Positions 32,477 through 41,783 of a DNA stretch of 64,000 bases are shown here, one piece after another. Source of the stretch: JAIBCC01 sp963763855 (GTDB lineage: Bacteria > Acidobacteriota > Blastocatellia > Pyrinomonadales > Pyrinomonadaceae); NCBI GenBank assembly GCA_963763855.1, contig CAVXPU010000002.1, forward strand, positions 372,001 to 436,000. Direction: 5' to 3'. The notes beneath the pieces were generated by a model, which was not told where the DNA came from, did not search any database, and was given only the letters and a program-made list of their open reading frames with translations. A program made the position numbers and the translations under genes. Positions within the stretch are counted from its first letter, which is position 1, and every line of letters begins with the position of its first letter.

Positions 32477-33970
32477 ATGCAAAAATTATCTAATAAATTC
32501 TATTTTGTTTTAATATTCCTGCACCTCGCAATCACGATTCCGCTCGCTCTAAAATTGAATATTTGGGTTGACGAAGCCTCAACTCTTTACAATACGCAAC
32601 ACGGTTTCTTTGCTACTTTCGACAATGTTTTTCACACGGAAAAACAAGCTCCGCTGTATTTTCTCGGGCTGAGTCTTTTGCGAACACTTGACGATTCAAT
32701 CTTCTTTGCCCGTTTAGTTTCAATAATTTGCAGTTGTTTGGCTATAAAGGTATTTTGGGATTTAGCCGGTAAATTCTTCGATGAGAATACAACTATTCTG
32801 ACTACCACTTTCTTTGCACTTCATCCATTTTTAATTTGGATAAGCTTGGAAATTCGGCTTTACACGTTGACGGTTTTATTCGTTTGCCTGCTCTTAAAGT
32901 TATTTTATGAAGGCTATTTGGAAAGCCGCAAAAGCTCTCAATATCTCTACATCTTAACTGCAATTATTGGACTCTACATCAATTACTATCTCGGCTTCCT
33001 TCTAGTTGGCGGCATGGCGATTTTGCTATCGCTGAGGCATTGGGAAACGGCAAAAAAATATTTCGTGCAAATGTTTTTGATTGTAATTGGAATTATTCCG
33101 CTAATTTGGATGATAAAGATACAGCTTGCGACAAATCAGGGCGGACATAAAGAAGTAAGCGAAATTATAGACGGCGTAAGAATTTTATGGTCACATTTTG
33201 TCACAATTATTATGCCGACTGAATTGATGCCTACGAGCGAACAGACCTTTGTTTCGTATATCAGAATTGGGATCGTTCGTTTTGGATTACTCGCCTTTAT
33301 TGTTTTTGCCGCTAAAAAGAAGTTCAGATTTGTTGATGAAAAGGTGTTGATTTTCGGTATTTTTGCGTTCACGGTGGCGGCTTTTATGCTTTTTGCCTAT
33401 TCGCTTTTGGGCGGGGCGTATCTTGCTCTGCGTCATTCATCGGTCCTTTTTGTTCCGCTAATACTCTTCATCGGCTCACTTATCCATAACGTTTTACCGC
33501 GGATAAGTTGGAAAATTTTAGCTGTTTTGATTATGCTGCTTTTCCCTTATTCAATTTATAAAAGCTATCCAACCTTTGCAAAACGGGGCGATTGGAAAAA
33601 TATTGCCGCCTTTATCGAAGCAAACGAAAAGCCGAATCAAATAATTATTACGTCGCAAGTTTATGATGCAATCTCGCTTCCATATCACTACAAAGGAGCC
33701 GCTAAGGTTTTGCCGGACGAAAGATTTTTCGAATGGAATATGGAAGATTCATTTAAATCAGAGAATGCTTTCAAAAGACAAACAGAATTCATAATTTCTA
33801 AAATTCCGCCGGATACTCAAGAAATTTGGCTTCTTACACGGGATGGGTGTCACCTTCCTGAAACTGCACCATCGTGTCGCCCTTTGGAGAATTTCGTTGA
33901 TGCGAATTACACTATTGAGATTGAGAAAGACTTTTATTTGGAGAAATTGCGTCTACTAAAGAGAAAATGA
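32477..33970 (+). CDS. Polytopic glycosyltransferase (PMT/ArnT-like, GT39/83 type)
   Basis: A 497-residue membrane protein with about ten or more hydrophobic spans and a soluble C-terminal part. The first external loop has WVDEASTLYN with the Asp-Glu pair typical of GT-C enzymes that use polyprenyl-phosphate sugars, followed by EKQAPLYFLGL. It probably moves a sugar from a lipid carrier onto a glycan or protein on the outer face. The next gene def overlaps by ATGA. Confidence 0.82.
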   Translation: MQKLSNKFYFVLIFLHLAITIPLALKLNIWVDEASTLYNTQHGFFATFDNVFHTEKQAPLYFLGLSLLRTLDDSIFFARLVSIICSCLAIKVFWDLAGKFFDENTTILTTTFFALHPFLIWISLEIRLYTLTVLFVCLLLKLFYEGYLESRKSSQYLYILTAIIGLYINYYLGFLLVGGMAILLSLRHWETAKKYFVQMFLIVIGIIPLIWMIKIQLATNQGGHKEVSEIIDGVRILWSHFVTIIMPTELMPTSEQTFVSYIRIGIVRFGLLAFIVFAAKKKFRFVDEKVLIFGIFAFTVAAFMLFAYSLLGGAYLALRHSSVLFVPLILFIGSLIHNVLPRISWKILAVLIMLLFPYSIYKSYPTFAKRGDWKNIAAFIEANEKPNQIIITSQVYDAISLPYHYKGAAKVLPDERFFEWNMEDSFKSENAFKRQTEFIISKIPPDTQEIWLLTRDGCHLPETAPSCRPLENFVDANYTIEIEKDFYLEKLRLLKRK

Positions 33971-34458
33971 GCGTTAGAAAAATCACTGAATATCCCGAAA
34001 AAGTTTTGGCAAAAATTGGCGAACCCGTTACACAATTTGACGAAGAATTAGAAAAACTCTGCGAAGATATGTTTGAAACAATGTATGCTGCCGAAGGGGT
34101 TGGGCTCGCTGCACAGCAAATTGGTTTGAGTTTACGGCTTTTTGTAATGGATTGTGATAGCGTAAAACTCATCGCAGCCAATCCTGAAATTATCAAAATG
34201 GAAGGCGAGCAATCCGGGCAGGAAGGCTGCTTATCGGTCGGGAAAGTCCCTGCTGTTGTGATACGAGCCGAAAAAGCAACGTTGAAAGCTCAGGACGCAA
34301 AAGGTGAATGGTTTGAACGCGAAGCTGAGGGCTATGCTGCCCGATGTTTTCAGCACGAAACAGATCACTGCGACGGCAAACTTTTCATCGATCATCTGCC
34401 GAAAATGCGTAAAGATATGATCGTTAAGAGCTTTTTGAAACGAAAGAGCTGGAAATAA
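33967..34458 (+). CDS. def: Peptide deformylase
   Basis: A 163-residue metal enzyme that removes formyl from N-terminal Met. All three motifs are present: GVGLAAQQIG near 42-51, EGCLS near 88-92, and QHETDHCDGKLF near 130 (HExxH). The usual HEIDHL reads HETDHC, but the metal ligands are kept. Overlaps the glycosyltransferase gene by four bases. Confidence 0.95.
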   Translation: MSVRKITEYPEKVLAKIGEPVTQFDEELEKLCEDMFETMYAAEGVGLAAQQIGLSLRLFVMDCDSVKLIAANPEIIKMEGEQSGQEGCLSVGKVPAVVIRAEKATLKAQDAKGEWFEREAEGYAARCFQHETDHCDGKLFIDHLPKMRKDMIVKSFLKRKSWK

Positions 34459-34464
34459 TTTCAA

Positions 34465-35280
34465 CTATTTTTCCAATCGAAATTTTTTCGCTGAAGCTAT
34501 GTCATTCACTCCGTTTTCCCCTAATTTAGTGAGCAATTCGACAAAGATCTTCGCAGTTGCGTGGGCATCATCCGAGGCTCGGTGGTGATTTTCGAGATTA
34601 ACGCAAAAATGTTCTGCAACTGTGTTTAGTTTATGATTTTCAATATTTGGCACTAATTTACGCGATAATTGAACCGTGCAAAGATGCGGATTTGCAATTC
34701 GATAACCCTCATAAACATTGCCGATTTCATGATTCAAAAACTTCATATCAAAAGGTGCGTTGTGTGCCACCAAAACTGCATCTCCAATAAATTCAAGGAA
34801 ATCATTAGCAATTTCGCCAAATTTGGGAGCCGTTCTGACCATTGAATCAGAAATTCCCGTCAGCTGAGTGATAAAAATTGGAATTGGCATTTCCGGGTTA
34901 ATCAAACTGTGAAACTTACCTGCAATCTTGCCATTCTCTACCCGATAAGCACCAATTTCCGTAACGCGGCAGGGTGGACATTTGGCACCTGTTGTCTCAA
35001 AATCGAAAACTACGTAATCCGTTTCAAACAGATTGCGTGATTCGTCACTAATCGGAGTAAGTTCAACAAAATCATCATTTAGAAAAAGTCTTGGATCACT
35101 ATTAACTAAATCTGACATCAAAAGTCTCGCTAAATTTGCCTCAACGTGGCTAATTTTCATTACAGAATCAACCACTTCCACAGCAGTTGCTTTGCCGCCA
35201 ACACACTTTAAAAGTTCGATAGTTTCATTGATCAAAATGGAATCGGAAATGAGATTTGGAAACCCTTGCATTGCAATCAT
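34465..35280 (-). CDS. DnaQ-like 3'-5' exonuclease (DEDDh)
   Basis: A protein of about 271 residues with an N-terminal winged-helix-like segment and a DEDDh exonuclease domain. The acidic residues are in VVFDFETTGA, VAHNAPFDMKF and HHRASDDAHAT. It resembles the epsilon subunit of DNA polymerase III or a stand-alone exonuclease. ATG 35280 (MIAMQGFPNL) is chosen; the frame stays open to 35454 but that would run across the start of pyrE. Divergent from pyrE. Confidence 0.87.
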   Translation of the reverse strand: MIAMQGFPNLISDSILINETIELLKCVGGKATAVEVVDSVMKISHVEANLARLLMSDLVNSDPRLFLNDDFVELTPISDESRNLFETDYVVFDFETTGAKCPPCRVTEIGAYRVENGKIAGKFHSLINPEMPIPIFITQLTGISDSMVRTAPKFGEIANDFLEFIGDAVLVAHNAPFDMKFLNHEIGNVYEGYRIANPHLCTVQLSRKLVPNIENHKLNTVAEHFCVNLENHHRASDDAHATAKIFVELLTKLGENGVNDIASAKKFRLEK

Positions 35281-35427
35281 TTTAACGAGAAAACCAAAAT
35301 GCGTAAAACTCTCAGCTGGAAATTTGACAAATAAAGTGTAAAGGTGAAAAAGTTGCAAAGTGAAAGAAACTGTGGAGTTTAGCAAATTGGCTTTTTTAGA
35401 TTTTACGCTTTTGCACGTTTTAAAATT

Positions 35428-36009
35428 ATGAATCAAGAAAACATAGTCGATCACTTTCGCTCAACCGATGCACTTTTGGAAGGACATTTTGTACTTTCGA
35501 GCGGCTTACATTCGCCCAATTATTTGCAATGTGCCTTGGCTTTGCAATACCCGATGGATGCCGCAAAATTTGGCAAGGCAATCGCGGAAGAGTTTAAGAA
35601 TCCACAGTTTGACACGGTAGCTTCGCCCGCAATCGGCGGTCTTGTTATTGGCTATGCGGTTGCTCAAGCTCTAAATCTTCGCTTTATTTGGACAGAAAGA
35701 CAGGAAGGAGTGATGACCGTTAGACGTGGTTTTTCTGTTAAAAAGAATGAACGAATTTTGGTTGTCGAAGACGTGATTACGACAGGTGGTTCAACTCGAG
35801 AATGTATTAAAGCCTTGGAAAATCTGGGTGGAAAAGTTACTGCGGCGGCTTCGATAATTGATCGTTCGGGCGGAAAAGCGGATGTTGGCGTACCGCGAAT
35901 CGCACTTGTTTCGATGGAAGTTCCGAGTTTTACGATTGAAGATTGCCCGATGTGTGCGAAGGGCGAAATTGCGGTGAAACCGGGTAGCCGAACGGAAGTA
36001 AAAGTGTAA
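35428..36009 (+). CDS. pyrE: Orotate phosphoribosyltransferase
   Basis: A 193-residue enzyme that joins orotate and PRPP to make OMP in pyrimidine synthesis. The PRPP-binding signature VVEDVITTGGSTRE near 112-125 is intact. SSGLHSPNYLQC and ASPAIGGLVIGYA are also typical. Full length. Leads the plus-strand run that continues with the M50-like gene six bases later. Confidence 0.95.
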   Translation: MNQENIVDHFRSTDALLEGHFVLSSGLHSPNYLQCALALQYPMDAAKFGKAIAEEFKNPQFDTVASPAIGGLVIGYAVAQALNLRFIWTERQEGVMTVRRGFSVKKNERILVVEDVITTGGSTRECIKALENLGGKVTAAASIIDRSGGKADVGVPRIALVSMEVPSFTIEDCPMCAKGEIAVKPGSRTEVKV

Positions 36010-36015
36010 AAGTAA

Positions 36016-36654
36016 ATGTTGAATTTCTTTGGTAAACTATTGTCATTATTGCTCTTGCCTTTTTTGGCTTACGGATTTGGGGTTACGCTTTATGACGTTT
36101 TTACAAAAGAAACTTGGCAGTATTCAAGAGTTTTTCCATTTGGAATTGGGTTTGCTACGTTTGCGGTTTTTTGGTTGATTTTTCGTCGATTCTTGGACAT
36201 TTTCTGCACATTCGAACATGAATTAACTCATTTGATTGTTGGGCTGATATTTTTGAAGAAACCAAAGTCATTCAAGGTAACTCTGACCAAAGGTGGCTAT
36301 GTGGAAATGTATGGCGGGAAGAACTTTTTAGTGACGCTTGCACCCTATTTTTTGCCGACTATTTGTTTCTTTATAATACCTTTAGCCTGGTTTCTACCCG
36401 CTCACTCTTTGCCAATTTTCTTTGGTATCCTTGGCGGAAGTGTTGCTTTTCACCTCTTTTCCGGCTGGCAGGAATTTCATTTTGGGCAGAGTGATTTGCA
36501 TGATTCCGGTTTAGTTTTTAGTATTTTGTTTTTGCCTGTCGCGAATTTGATATTTTTCGGAGCGATTATGGTTTTGGTTGTTGGCGGAAATGACAAATTT
36601 TTGAGTTTTTGGAAACTAGGATTGCTAAATGGATTAAGCTTGTTAAAGTTATGA
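36016..36654 (+). CDS. Membrane protein with HELTH zinc motif (M50B-like candidate)
   Basis: A 212-residue polytopic protein with about five to six spans. HELTH lies at residues 68-72 in FEHELTHLIVG at the start of a hydrophobic helix, as in M50B-type intramembrane proteases. A second candidate metal ligand is unclear. Similar small membrane zinc proteins are often annotated only as M50 family. Its stop overlaps the ASCH gene start (ATGA). Confidence 0.6.
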   Translation: MLNFFGKLLSLLLLPFLAYGFGVTLYDVFTKETWQYSRVFPFGIGFATFAVFWLIFRRFLDIFCTFEHELTHLIVGLIFLKKPKSFKVTLTKGGYVEMYGGKNFLVTLAPYFLPTICFFIIPLAWFLPAHSLPIFFGILGGSVAFHLFSGWQEFHFGQSDLHDSGLVFSILFLPVANLIFFGAIMVLVVGGNDKFLSFWKLGLLNGLSLLKL

Positions 36655-37109
36655 AAGAATCAGTCAGTTATTTTTGGCAAGAATTTTGCGAAAAGTTTGA
36701 TATAGATACTGAAACTCCGTTTCAAATTTGGAATTTTGGAAACACTTCAGAGATGGCGATTGAACTTGCAGAATTAGTAATCTCGGGCAAAAAAAGTGCG
36801 ACCGCGAGTTTGGTTGAATTTAACAAAAATCACCCTGAAGTTGCTCCAATTGCTAATGGTTACAGCGTTATCACCGATCTTGCAGGCAATCCAATGTGCG
36901 TTATCCAAACCACCGAAATTCGTCATTTACCTTTTGATGAAGTTGATGCAAACTTTGCTTTTGACGAAGGCGAAGGCGATCAAACTCTCGAAGATTGGCG
37001 AGAACGGCATTGGAAATATTTTACAAAAGAAGCAGAAGAATTTGGTTTGGAATTTAACGAAAATTCGCTGATTTGTTGTGAAAGATTTAGTCTACTATTT
37101 GCAAAATGA
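36651..37109 (+). CDS. ASCH-domain protein
   Basis: A 152-residue ASCH-superfamily protein: IWNFGNTSEMAIELAELVISGKKSATASLV is the typical G-K-K-x-x-T start, and DEGEGDQTLEDWRERHWKYF is the conserved middle. ASCH domains bind RNA or small nucleotides and have amidohydrolase activity in some members (N4-acetylcytidine). Start at ATG 36651. It overlaps truA by ATGA. A role in RNA metabolism would fit next to truA, but this is only context. Confidence 0.87.
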   Translation: MKESVSYFWQEFCEKFDIDTETPFQIWNFGNTSEMAIELAELVISGKKSATASLVEFNKNHPEVAPIANGYSVITDLAGNPMCVIQTTEIRHLPFDEVDANFAFDEGEGDQTLEDWRERHWKYFTKEAEEFGLEFNENSLICCERFSLLFAK

Positions 37110-37864
37110 ATTTCAAACTTCTCATCCAATTCGATGGCACGGATTTTCACGGTTGGCAGGTGCAAGATAGCAAACTACGCACTATTCAAGGTGAACTCGA
37201 GAAGGTTTTGACACGGCTAAATGGCGGCGAAACTACCCAAATTACGGGTTCGGGGAGAACAGATGCCGGGGTTCACGCGGAAGGTTTTATCGCAAACGTT
37301 CACCTTTCAACGCCTTTTACGCCATTGAAATTATCCAAAGCAATCAACGGAAATTTGCGAAACGACATCAGGATTTTAGACGTTGAAGTAGCTCCGAATG
37401 ATTTCCACGCCCGGTTTTCTGCTACGGGAAAAACTTATCTTTATCGGGTAATAAATGCTCCTTTTGTTTCACCTTTTTGGTCGCGTTATGCACTTCAGGA
37501 AGGTCGATTGCTCAATATTGAGAAGATGCGGGCGACGACGAAGATATTTCTCGGAACACATGATTGGACGGCATTTTCGGCGGCACAATCGGATGTAAAA
37601 AATCGAATCAGGACGATAACGGATCTTACAATCGAAACAAATTGGGACGAACGCGGAAGGACTGAAATAATTGAATTCCGTATTTCCGGAACCGGTTTTT
37701 TGCGATATATGGTTCGATCGATAGTTGGAACGCTGCTCGCCGTAGGGCGTGGCGAAAAGGATTCTGATACAATTCAAACGGCAATCGAGACGGGAGATAG
37801 GAGTTTAGCTGGAATGACCTCGCCCGCACATGGCTTGACGCTTTTGAAGGTGCATTACGAATGA
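37106..37864 (+). CDS. truA: tRNA pseudouridine(38-40) synthase TruA
   Basis: A 252-residue pseudouridine synthase that modifies U38-U40 of the anticodon arm. Catalytic Asp lies in GSGRTDAGVHA near 52; the N-terminus LLIQFDGTDFHGWQVQ and GFLRYMVRSIVGTLLAVGRG near 195-214 are standard. Full length, coupled to genes on both sides by 4-base overlaps. Confidence 0.95.
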   Translation: MNFKLLIQFDGTDFHGWQVQDSKLRTIQGELEKVLTRLNGGETTQITGSGRTDAGVHAEGFIANVHLSTPFTPLKLSKAINGNLRNDIRILDVEVAPNDFHARFSATGKTYLYRVINAPFVSPFWSRYALQEGRLLNIEKMRATTKIFLGTHDWTAFSAAQSDVKNRIRTITDLTIETNWDERGRTEIIEFRISGTGFLRYMVRSIVGTLLAVGRGEKDSDTIQTAIETGDRSLAGMTSPAHGLTLLKVHYE

Positions 37865-38481
37865 GAACTGATTTTCAACAAATTTTGGCATCACCTGTTT
37901 TGACTTATCAGGAAGGACTCAACTTTTTTATGGGTGAAGGAATCTTGAATGAAACGCTTCGGCGTCTGGCAAATGATTTGGAAAATCACGGAATTAATTA
38001 CGACGTTATTGATGCAATTGCCCTAAATCAACATGGTTATAGGCGTTTTACTGAAGATATAGATTTATTGATGACTCGTGAAGGTTTAGAAAAATTTCGA
38101 GAGGAATTGGTTGGTCTGGGTTATCGTCCGGCTTTTGAGGGAGCGACCAAGAAATTTCGCACCACGCAAGAGAATGTTACGGTTGAAATTATTACAAGCG
38201 GAGAATTCCCGGGCGATGGAAAACCAAAACCGGTTGTTTTTCCAAATCCAAATGAGAATCAAATTGAAATTGACGGGGTAAAAACTTTAACACTCGAAAA
38301 ATTAGTCGAATTAAAACTTGCGTCTGGAATGACATCGCCGCATCGTTTGAAAGATCTAGCTGATGTCCAAGAACTTATCAAAATAAAGAATTTAACCATC
38401 AGTTTTGCCGAAAAACTAAACCCTTTTGTCCGTGTAAAATTTTTAGAATTGCAAAAAGCGGTTGAAGATTATAAAGACTAA
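37861..38481 (+). CDS. Nucleotidyltransferase-fold protein (AbiEii/MNT-like)
   Basis: A 206-residue protein with a nucleotidyltransferase-like core: ALNQHGYRRFTEDIDLLM near 54-71 gives the G-x-x-R-x-T-x-D-I-D pattern. KLASGMTSPHRLKDLADVQEL follows near 150. The family is often the toxin or antitoxin part of abortive-infection type IV systems, but no partner gene lies next to it, and it sits in a housekeeping run. Function unknown. Confidence 0.7.
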   Translation: MRTDFQQILASPVLTYQEGLNFFMGEGILNETLRRLANDLENHGINYDVIDAIALNQHGYRRFTEDIDLLMTREGLEKFREELVGLGYRPAFEGATKKFRTTQENVTVEIITSGEFPGDGKPKPVVFPNPNENQIEIDGVKTLTLEKLVELKLASGMTSPHRLKDLADVQELIKIKNLTISFAEKLNPFVRVKFLELQKAVEDYKD

Positions 38482-38483
38482 AG

Positions 38484-38786
38484 ATGATTATTTATCACAT
38501 TGTTTTGCCGGAAATTTGGGCAAAATTCAAAGACCAAAATTTTTACTACGCGGCAAGTTTACAAACTGAAGGCTTTATTCATTGCAGTTTTGCAGATCAG
38601 ATCGCGGGCGTTTTGGAGCGTTATTACCATGGCGTGAAGCAAGTTTTGATATTGCATCTCGAAACCGAAAAGCTGACTTCAAAACTCATTAACGAAGCTT
38701 CAACAAATAACGAAATATATCCGCATATTTACGGACAAATCAACATTGACGCGATTGTAAAGATTGAAGAAAAAGAACTTAGCTGA
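38484..38786 (+). CDS. DUF952 family protein
   Basis: A 100-residue protein of the DUF952 family: YYAASLQTEGFIHCSFADQI and the ending HIYGQINIDAIVKIEE are typical. These proteins are related to the ADP-ribosyltransferase-like fold but have no proven activity. It is encoded 2 bases after the nucleotidyltransferase and overlaps the uppS start by one base. Confidence 0.85.
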   Translation: MIIYHIVLPEIWAKFKDQNFYYAASLQTEGFIHCSFADQIAGVLERYYHGVKQVLILHLETEKLTSKLINEASTNNEIYPHIYGQINIDAIVKIEEKELS

Positions 38787-39559
38787 TGCACGAGAATTTT
38801 GCCAACATCATTAAACCGAATACGATCGAAGCGGAATTGCTTGAAAAGATCGACTTTTCGCGTTTGCCGCAGCACGTAGCGGTAATCATGGATGGCAATG
38901 GAAGGTGGGCGAAGCAGCGAAATCAGCCGAGAATTTTTGGACACAAGGCGGGCGTGGAAAGTGTTCGGGCAATTGTGGATACGGGAGCAAGATTGGGGCT
39001 CAAAGCTATAACACTTTACGCCTTTTCAACGGAAAATTGGAAGCGTCCGGAGGATGAGGTCGGAGCGTTATTTGAAATGCTCGTGTATTTTTTGAAGAAG
39101 GAAATTTCTTCTCTCCACAAACAAAATATTCGGTTTCAGGCAATCGGAAATATCGCCGGTTTGAGCGAAAAAGTACAGGCGGAATTGGCAAAAAGCGTAG
39201 CGAAAACTGCCAAAAATACGGGAATGGTTTTGAGCGTTGCTCTCAATTACGGTGGGCAGGCTGAGATCGTTGAAGCCTGCAAAAAGGCGGTCAAAAATCT
39301 CTTGCAAACGGGCAAAACGATCGACAATCTAAGTGAAGAAGACATCACGCAAAATCTTTATACGCAAGGACTTCCGGAAGTTGATCTGCTAATTCGAACA
39401 AGCGGCGAATTTCGAATTTCAAACTTTCTTTTGTGGCAAATTGCCTATAGTGAAATTTATGTAACTCCTACTCTTTTTCCTGATTTTCGCCGTCAAGCAA
39501 TTTTTGAAGCGATGATTGATTTTCAAAAACGCGATAGAAGATTTGGAGGAGTAAAATAA
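38786..39559 (+). CDS. uppS: Undecaprenyl/isoprenyl diphosphate synthase
   Basis: A 257-residue cis-prenyltransferase that makes the lipid carrier for peptidoglycan and other glycans. VAVIMDGNGRWAKQRNQPR near 32-50 holds the catalytic Asp; TLYAFSTENWKRP and LLIRTSGEFRISNFLLWQIAYSE are standard. It is followed by cdsA, the usual order in many bacteria, with a repeat between. Confidence 0.95.
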   Translation: MHENFANIIKPNTIEAELLEKIDFSRLPQHVAVIMDGNGRWAKQRNQPRIFGHKAGVESVRAIVDTGARLGLKAITLYAFSTENWKRPEDEVGALFEMLVYFLKKEISSLHKQNIRFQAIGNIAGLSEKVQAELAKSVAKTAKNTGMVLSVALNYGGQAEIVEACKKAVKNLLQTGKTIDNLSEEDITQNLYTQGLPEVDLLIRTSGEFRISNFLLWQIAYSEIYVTPTLFPDFRRQAIFEAMIDFQKRDRRFGGVK

Positions 39560-39560
39560 T

Positions 39561-39643
39561 TGGTTCATTTCCAAGTTGGGTCATTGGTTCATTGATTTAC
39601 CTAATTTACAATGATTCGATCAACAAAATTATTCATTAACCAA
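39561..39643. repeat. Inverted stack of TTGGTTCATT-type units between uppS and cdsA
   Basis: Left side has TTGGTTCATT at 39560 and then TTGGGTCATTGGTTCATTG. The right side has AATGATTCGATCAA and ATTATTCATTAACCAA, the inverted forms. Imperfect, but the same plan as the stacks at 8400, 29903 and 31005. Confidence 0.65.
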
Positions 39644-39644
39644 C

Positions 39645-40496
39645 ATGAAAACTCGAATTTTAACTGCTCTTGTCGCTCTGCCAATCCTAATAGCGACAAT
39701 TGTTTTGCCGTCATATTTCCCAAACATTTTTGAATTGAGATTTATTTTCGTTACGAGTGCAGTTTTGGCACTCGGAGCAGGACTTTTTGAATTTTACAGC
39801 CTGAGCAAGAAGCTCGAACTCAAATCTGATGCGTCAATTGGATATCTAGGAGCCGCAGTTTTGATGGTTGCGTTCATCTTTGATGCACCCACGAAAGCTC
39901 CTGATATATTTCTTTTGACGATTTCACTTTTCATTATCGTTACATTGATAACCCAGATGTTTCGCTTTCAAGCTGATTTTTCAAAAATGCTAACTGGCGT
40001 TGGAGCAACATTGCTGGGCGTTTTTTATGTGGTTTTTTTGGGTGGTTTTTTAGTGTCAATCCGAGTTGGATTTGACCCTTTTCTATCAAGCAAATTACTG
40101 GGATTCTTCTTTTTAGTAATAATGGGAGCGGATTCCGGTGCTTACTTTTCGGGAAAGTTTTTAGGTATAAACAAACTTGCTCCAAAGATCTCACCTAATA
40201 AAACGATTGAAGGATTGGTTGGCGGAATCATTGCAAGCCTTGCCTTTGCAACACTTGCACATTCTTGGTTTTTTCCTGAATTGAGTTTGAAATTTGCATT
40301 ACCATTAGCAGGATTGATGGCGATTGTAAGTGTGCTGGGCGACTTGGTTGAAAGTGCGATGAAAAGAGGTTCCGATACAAAAGATGCTGCCGACATCTTG
40401 CCCGGACATGGCGGATTGCTTGATCGGCTCGACAGTTTGCTCTTTAATGCCCCGATTTTGTACTACTTTGCCAAGTTTTATTTTAACGCTCTTTAG
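39645..40496 (+). CDS. cdsA: Phosphatidate cytidylyltransferase
   Basis: A 283-residue polytopic membrane enzyme that makes CDP-diacylglycerol from phosphatidate and CTP. The C-terminal signature SVLGDLVESAMKRGSDTKDAADILPGHGG near 228-256 is complete. About eight spans. The 3' end overlaps the convergent ackA by 14 bases. Confidence 0.93.
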   Translation: MKTRILTALVALPILIATIVLPSYFPNIFELRFIFVTSAVLALGAGLFEFYSLSKKLELKSDASIGYLGAAVLMVAFIFDAPTKAPDIFLLTISLFIIVTLITQMFRFQADFSKMLTGVGATLLGVFYVVFLGGFLVSIRVGFDPFLSSKLLGFFFLVIMGADSGAYFSGKFLGINKLAPKISPNKTIEGLVGGIIASLAFATLAHSWFFPELSLKFALPLAGLMAIVSVLGDLVESAMKRGSDTKDAADILPGHGGLLDRLDSLLFNAPILYYFAKFYFNAL

Positions 40497-41736
40497 AGGC
40501 GGGACTCCCCGTTTCTATCAAACGAACTGTATCGCGGGCTATCAAAAGTTCTTCATTTGTAGGAATCGACCAGACCCTGATTTTTGATGAATCTGTGCTA
40601 ATAAGTCCTTCATTGCCATTTACTTGCAGATTATTTCTGGCTTCATCCAGCTCGATTCCGCACCACTCCATCCCTTCGCAGATCATCGAACGTATCTTCG
40701 CGGAATTCTCCCCGATTCCACCTGAAAATAGGATTGCGTCCGCTCCGCCTAGACTGGCGAGATATGAACCGATATATTTGCGAATTCGATAGCAGAAAAT
40801 TTCGATGGCGAGTTTTGCACGCCGATCGCATGACTCTTCGGCTTCCGCGAGGAGTTCCCGCATATCATTGGTCAGCCCCGATATCCCCAAAAGTCCGGAT
40901 TGCTTATTAAGCATCATCTCGATTTCATGAATGCTCAAACCTTCTTTCGCACTAATAAACTCTAGAATTGCCGGATCCAAATCACCCGAACGAGTTCCCA
41001 TTACCAAACCTTCCAGTGGCGTTAAACCCATTGAAGTATCGACCGAATTCCCGCCCCGAATCGCAGCAATCGAACAGCCATTGCCTAGATGCAAAGTGAT
41101 TACATTGACGTTTTCCCGCGAAATCGCATTGATGGTGCGATACCGATATGCAATATACCGATGCGATGTGCCATGAAAACCATAGCGGCGAATTTTGTGG
41201 CGGCGATAAAGCTGATACGGAATCGCATAGAGATAGGAAGTTTCGGGCAAAGTCTGGTGAAAGGCTGTATCAAAAACTGCGGATTGTGGAATATTTTTCC
41301 CGAAGAGTTCGCGGACGGCTTTGATGCCTTGGATATTGGCAGGATTATGCAGCGGAGCTAGTTCGATGCAATCAGAGATTCCGCGAAGTACTTCTTCATC
41401 AATTAACACTGACTCTTTGAAATTTTCACCACCATGAACTACGCGATGCCCAATCGCCTGAATATCAGCCAAACTATTGATTCCTTCAACTTCGCCCGAT
41501 TCCGCAATCCAACGCAAAACCATCTCCAAAGCCGAACGAATATCACGAATCGGTGCCGCAGATCGCTCAGTTTCCTTGCCTTCAGCAGTAAAAGTAATTA
41601 CCGCGGCTCCGCCAATTCGTTCGATTTGCCCATGTGCCAAATGTCGATCCGCATTGTTCGCAATGCTTTCTAAATCTGTTGAAATAATCTGAAATTTGAG
41701 TGAGGAACTGCCGCAATTTAAGACTAGAATATTCAT
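40483..41736 (-). CDS. ackA: Acetate kinase
   Basis: A 417-residue ASKHA-fold kinase that interconverts acetate + ATP and acetyl phosphate. MNILVLNCGSSSLKF is the family N-terminus (Asn7), and FHGTSHRYIAYR, HLGNGCSIAAI, FSGGIGENSAKIR are intact. No pta gene is near, so acetyl phosphate may be used with a distant phosphotransacetylase. Confidence 0.95.
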   Translation of the reverse strand: MNILVLNCGSSSLKFQIISTDLESIANNADRHLAHGQIERIGGAAVITFTAEGKETERSAAPIRDIRSALEMVLRWIAESGEVEGINSLADIQAIGHRVVHGGENFKESVLIDEEVLRGISDCIELAPLHNPANIQGIKAVRELFGKNIPQSAVFDTAFHQTLPETSYLYAIPYQLYRRHKIRRYGFHGTSHRYIAYRYRTINAISRENVNVITLHLGNGCSIAAIRGGNSVDTSMGLTPLEGLVMGTRSGDLDPAILEFISAKEGLSIHEIEMMLNKQSGLLGISGLTNDMRELLAEAEESCDRRAKLAIEIFCYRIRKYIGSYLASLGGADAILFSGGIGENSAKIRSMICEGMEWCGIELDEARNNLQVNGNEGLISTDSSKIRVWSIPTNEELLIARDTVRLIETGSPASKER

Positions 41737-41783
41737 AAAATCATTATCGCTTGCATAGTAAGATATTTCAAAATTAGATGATT

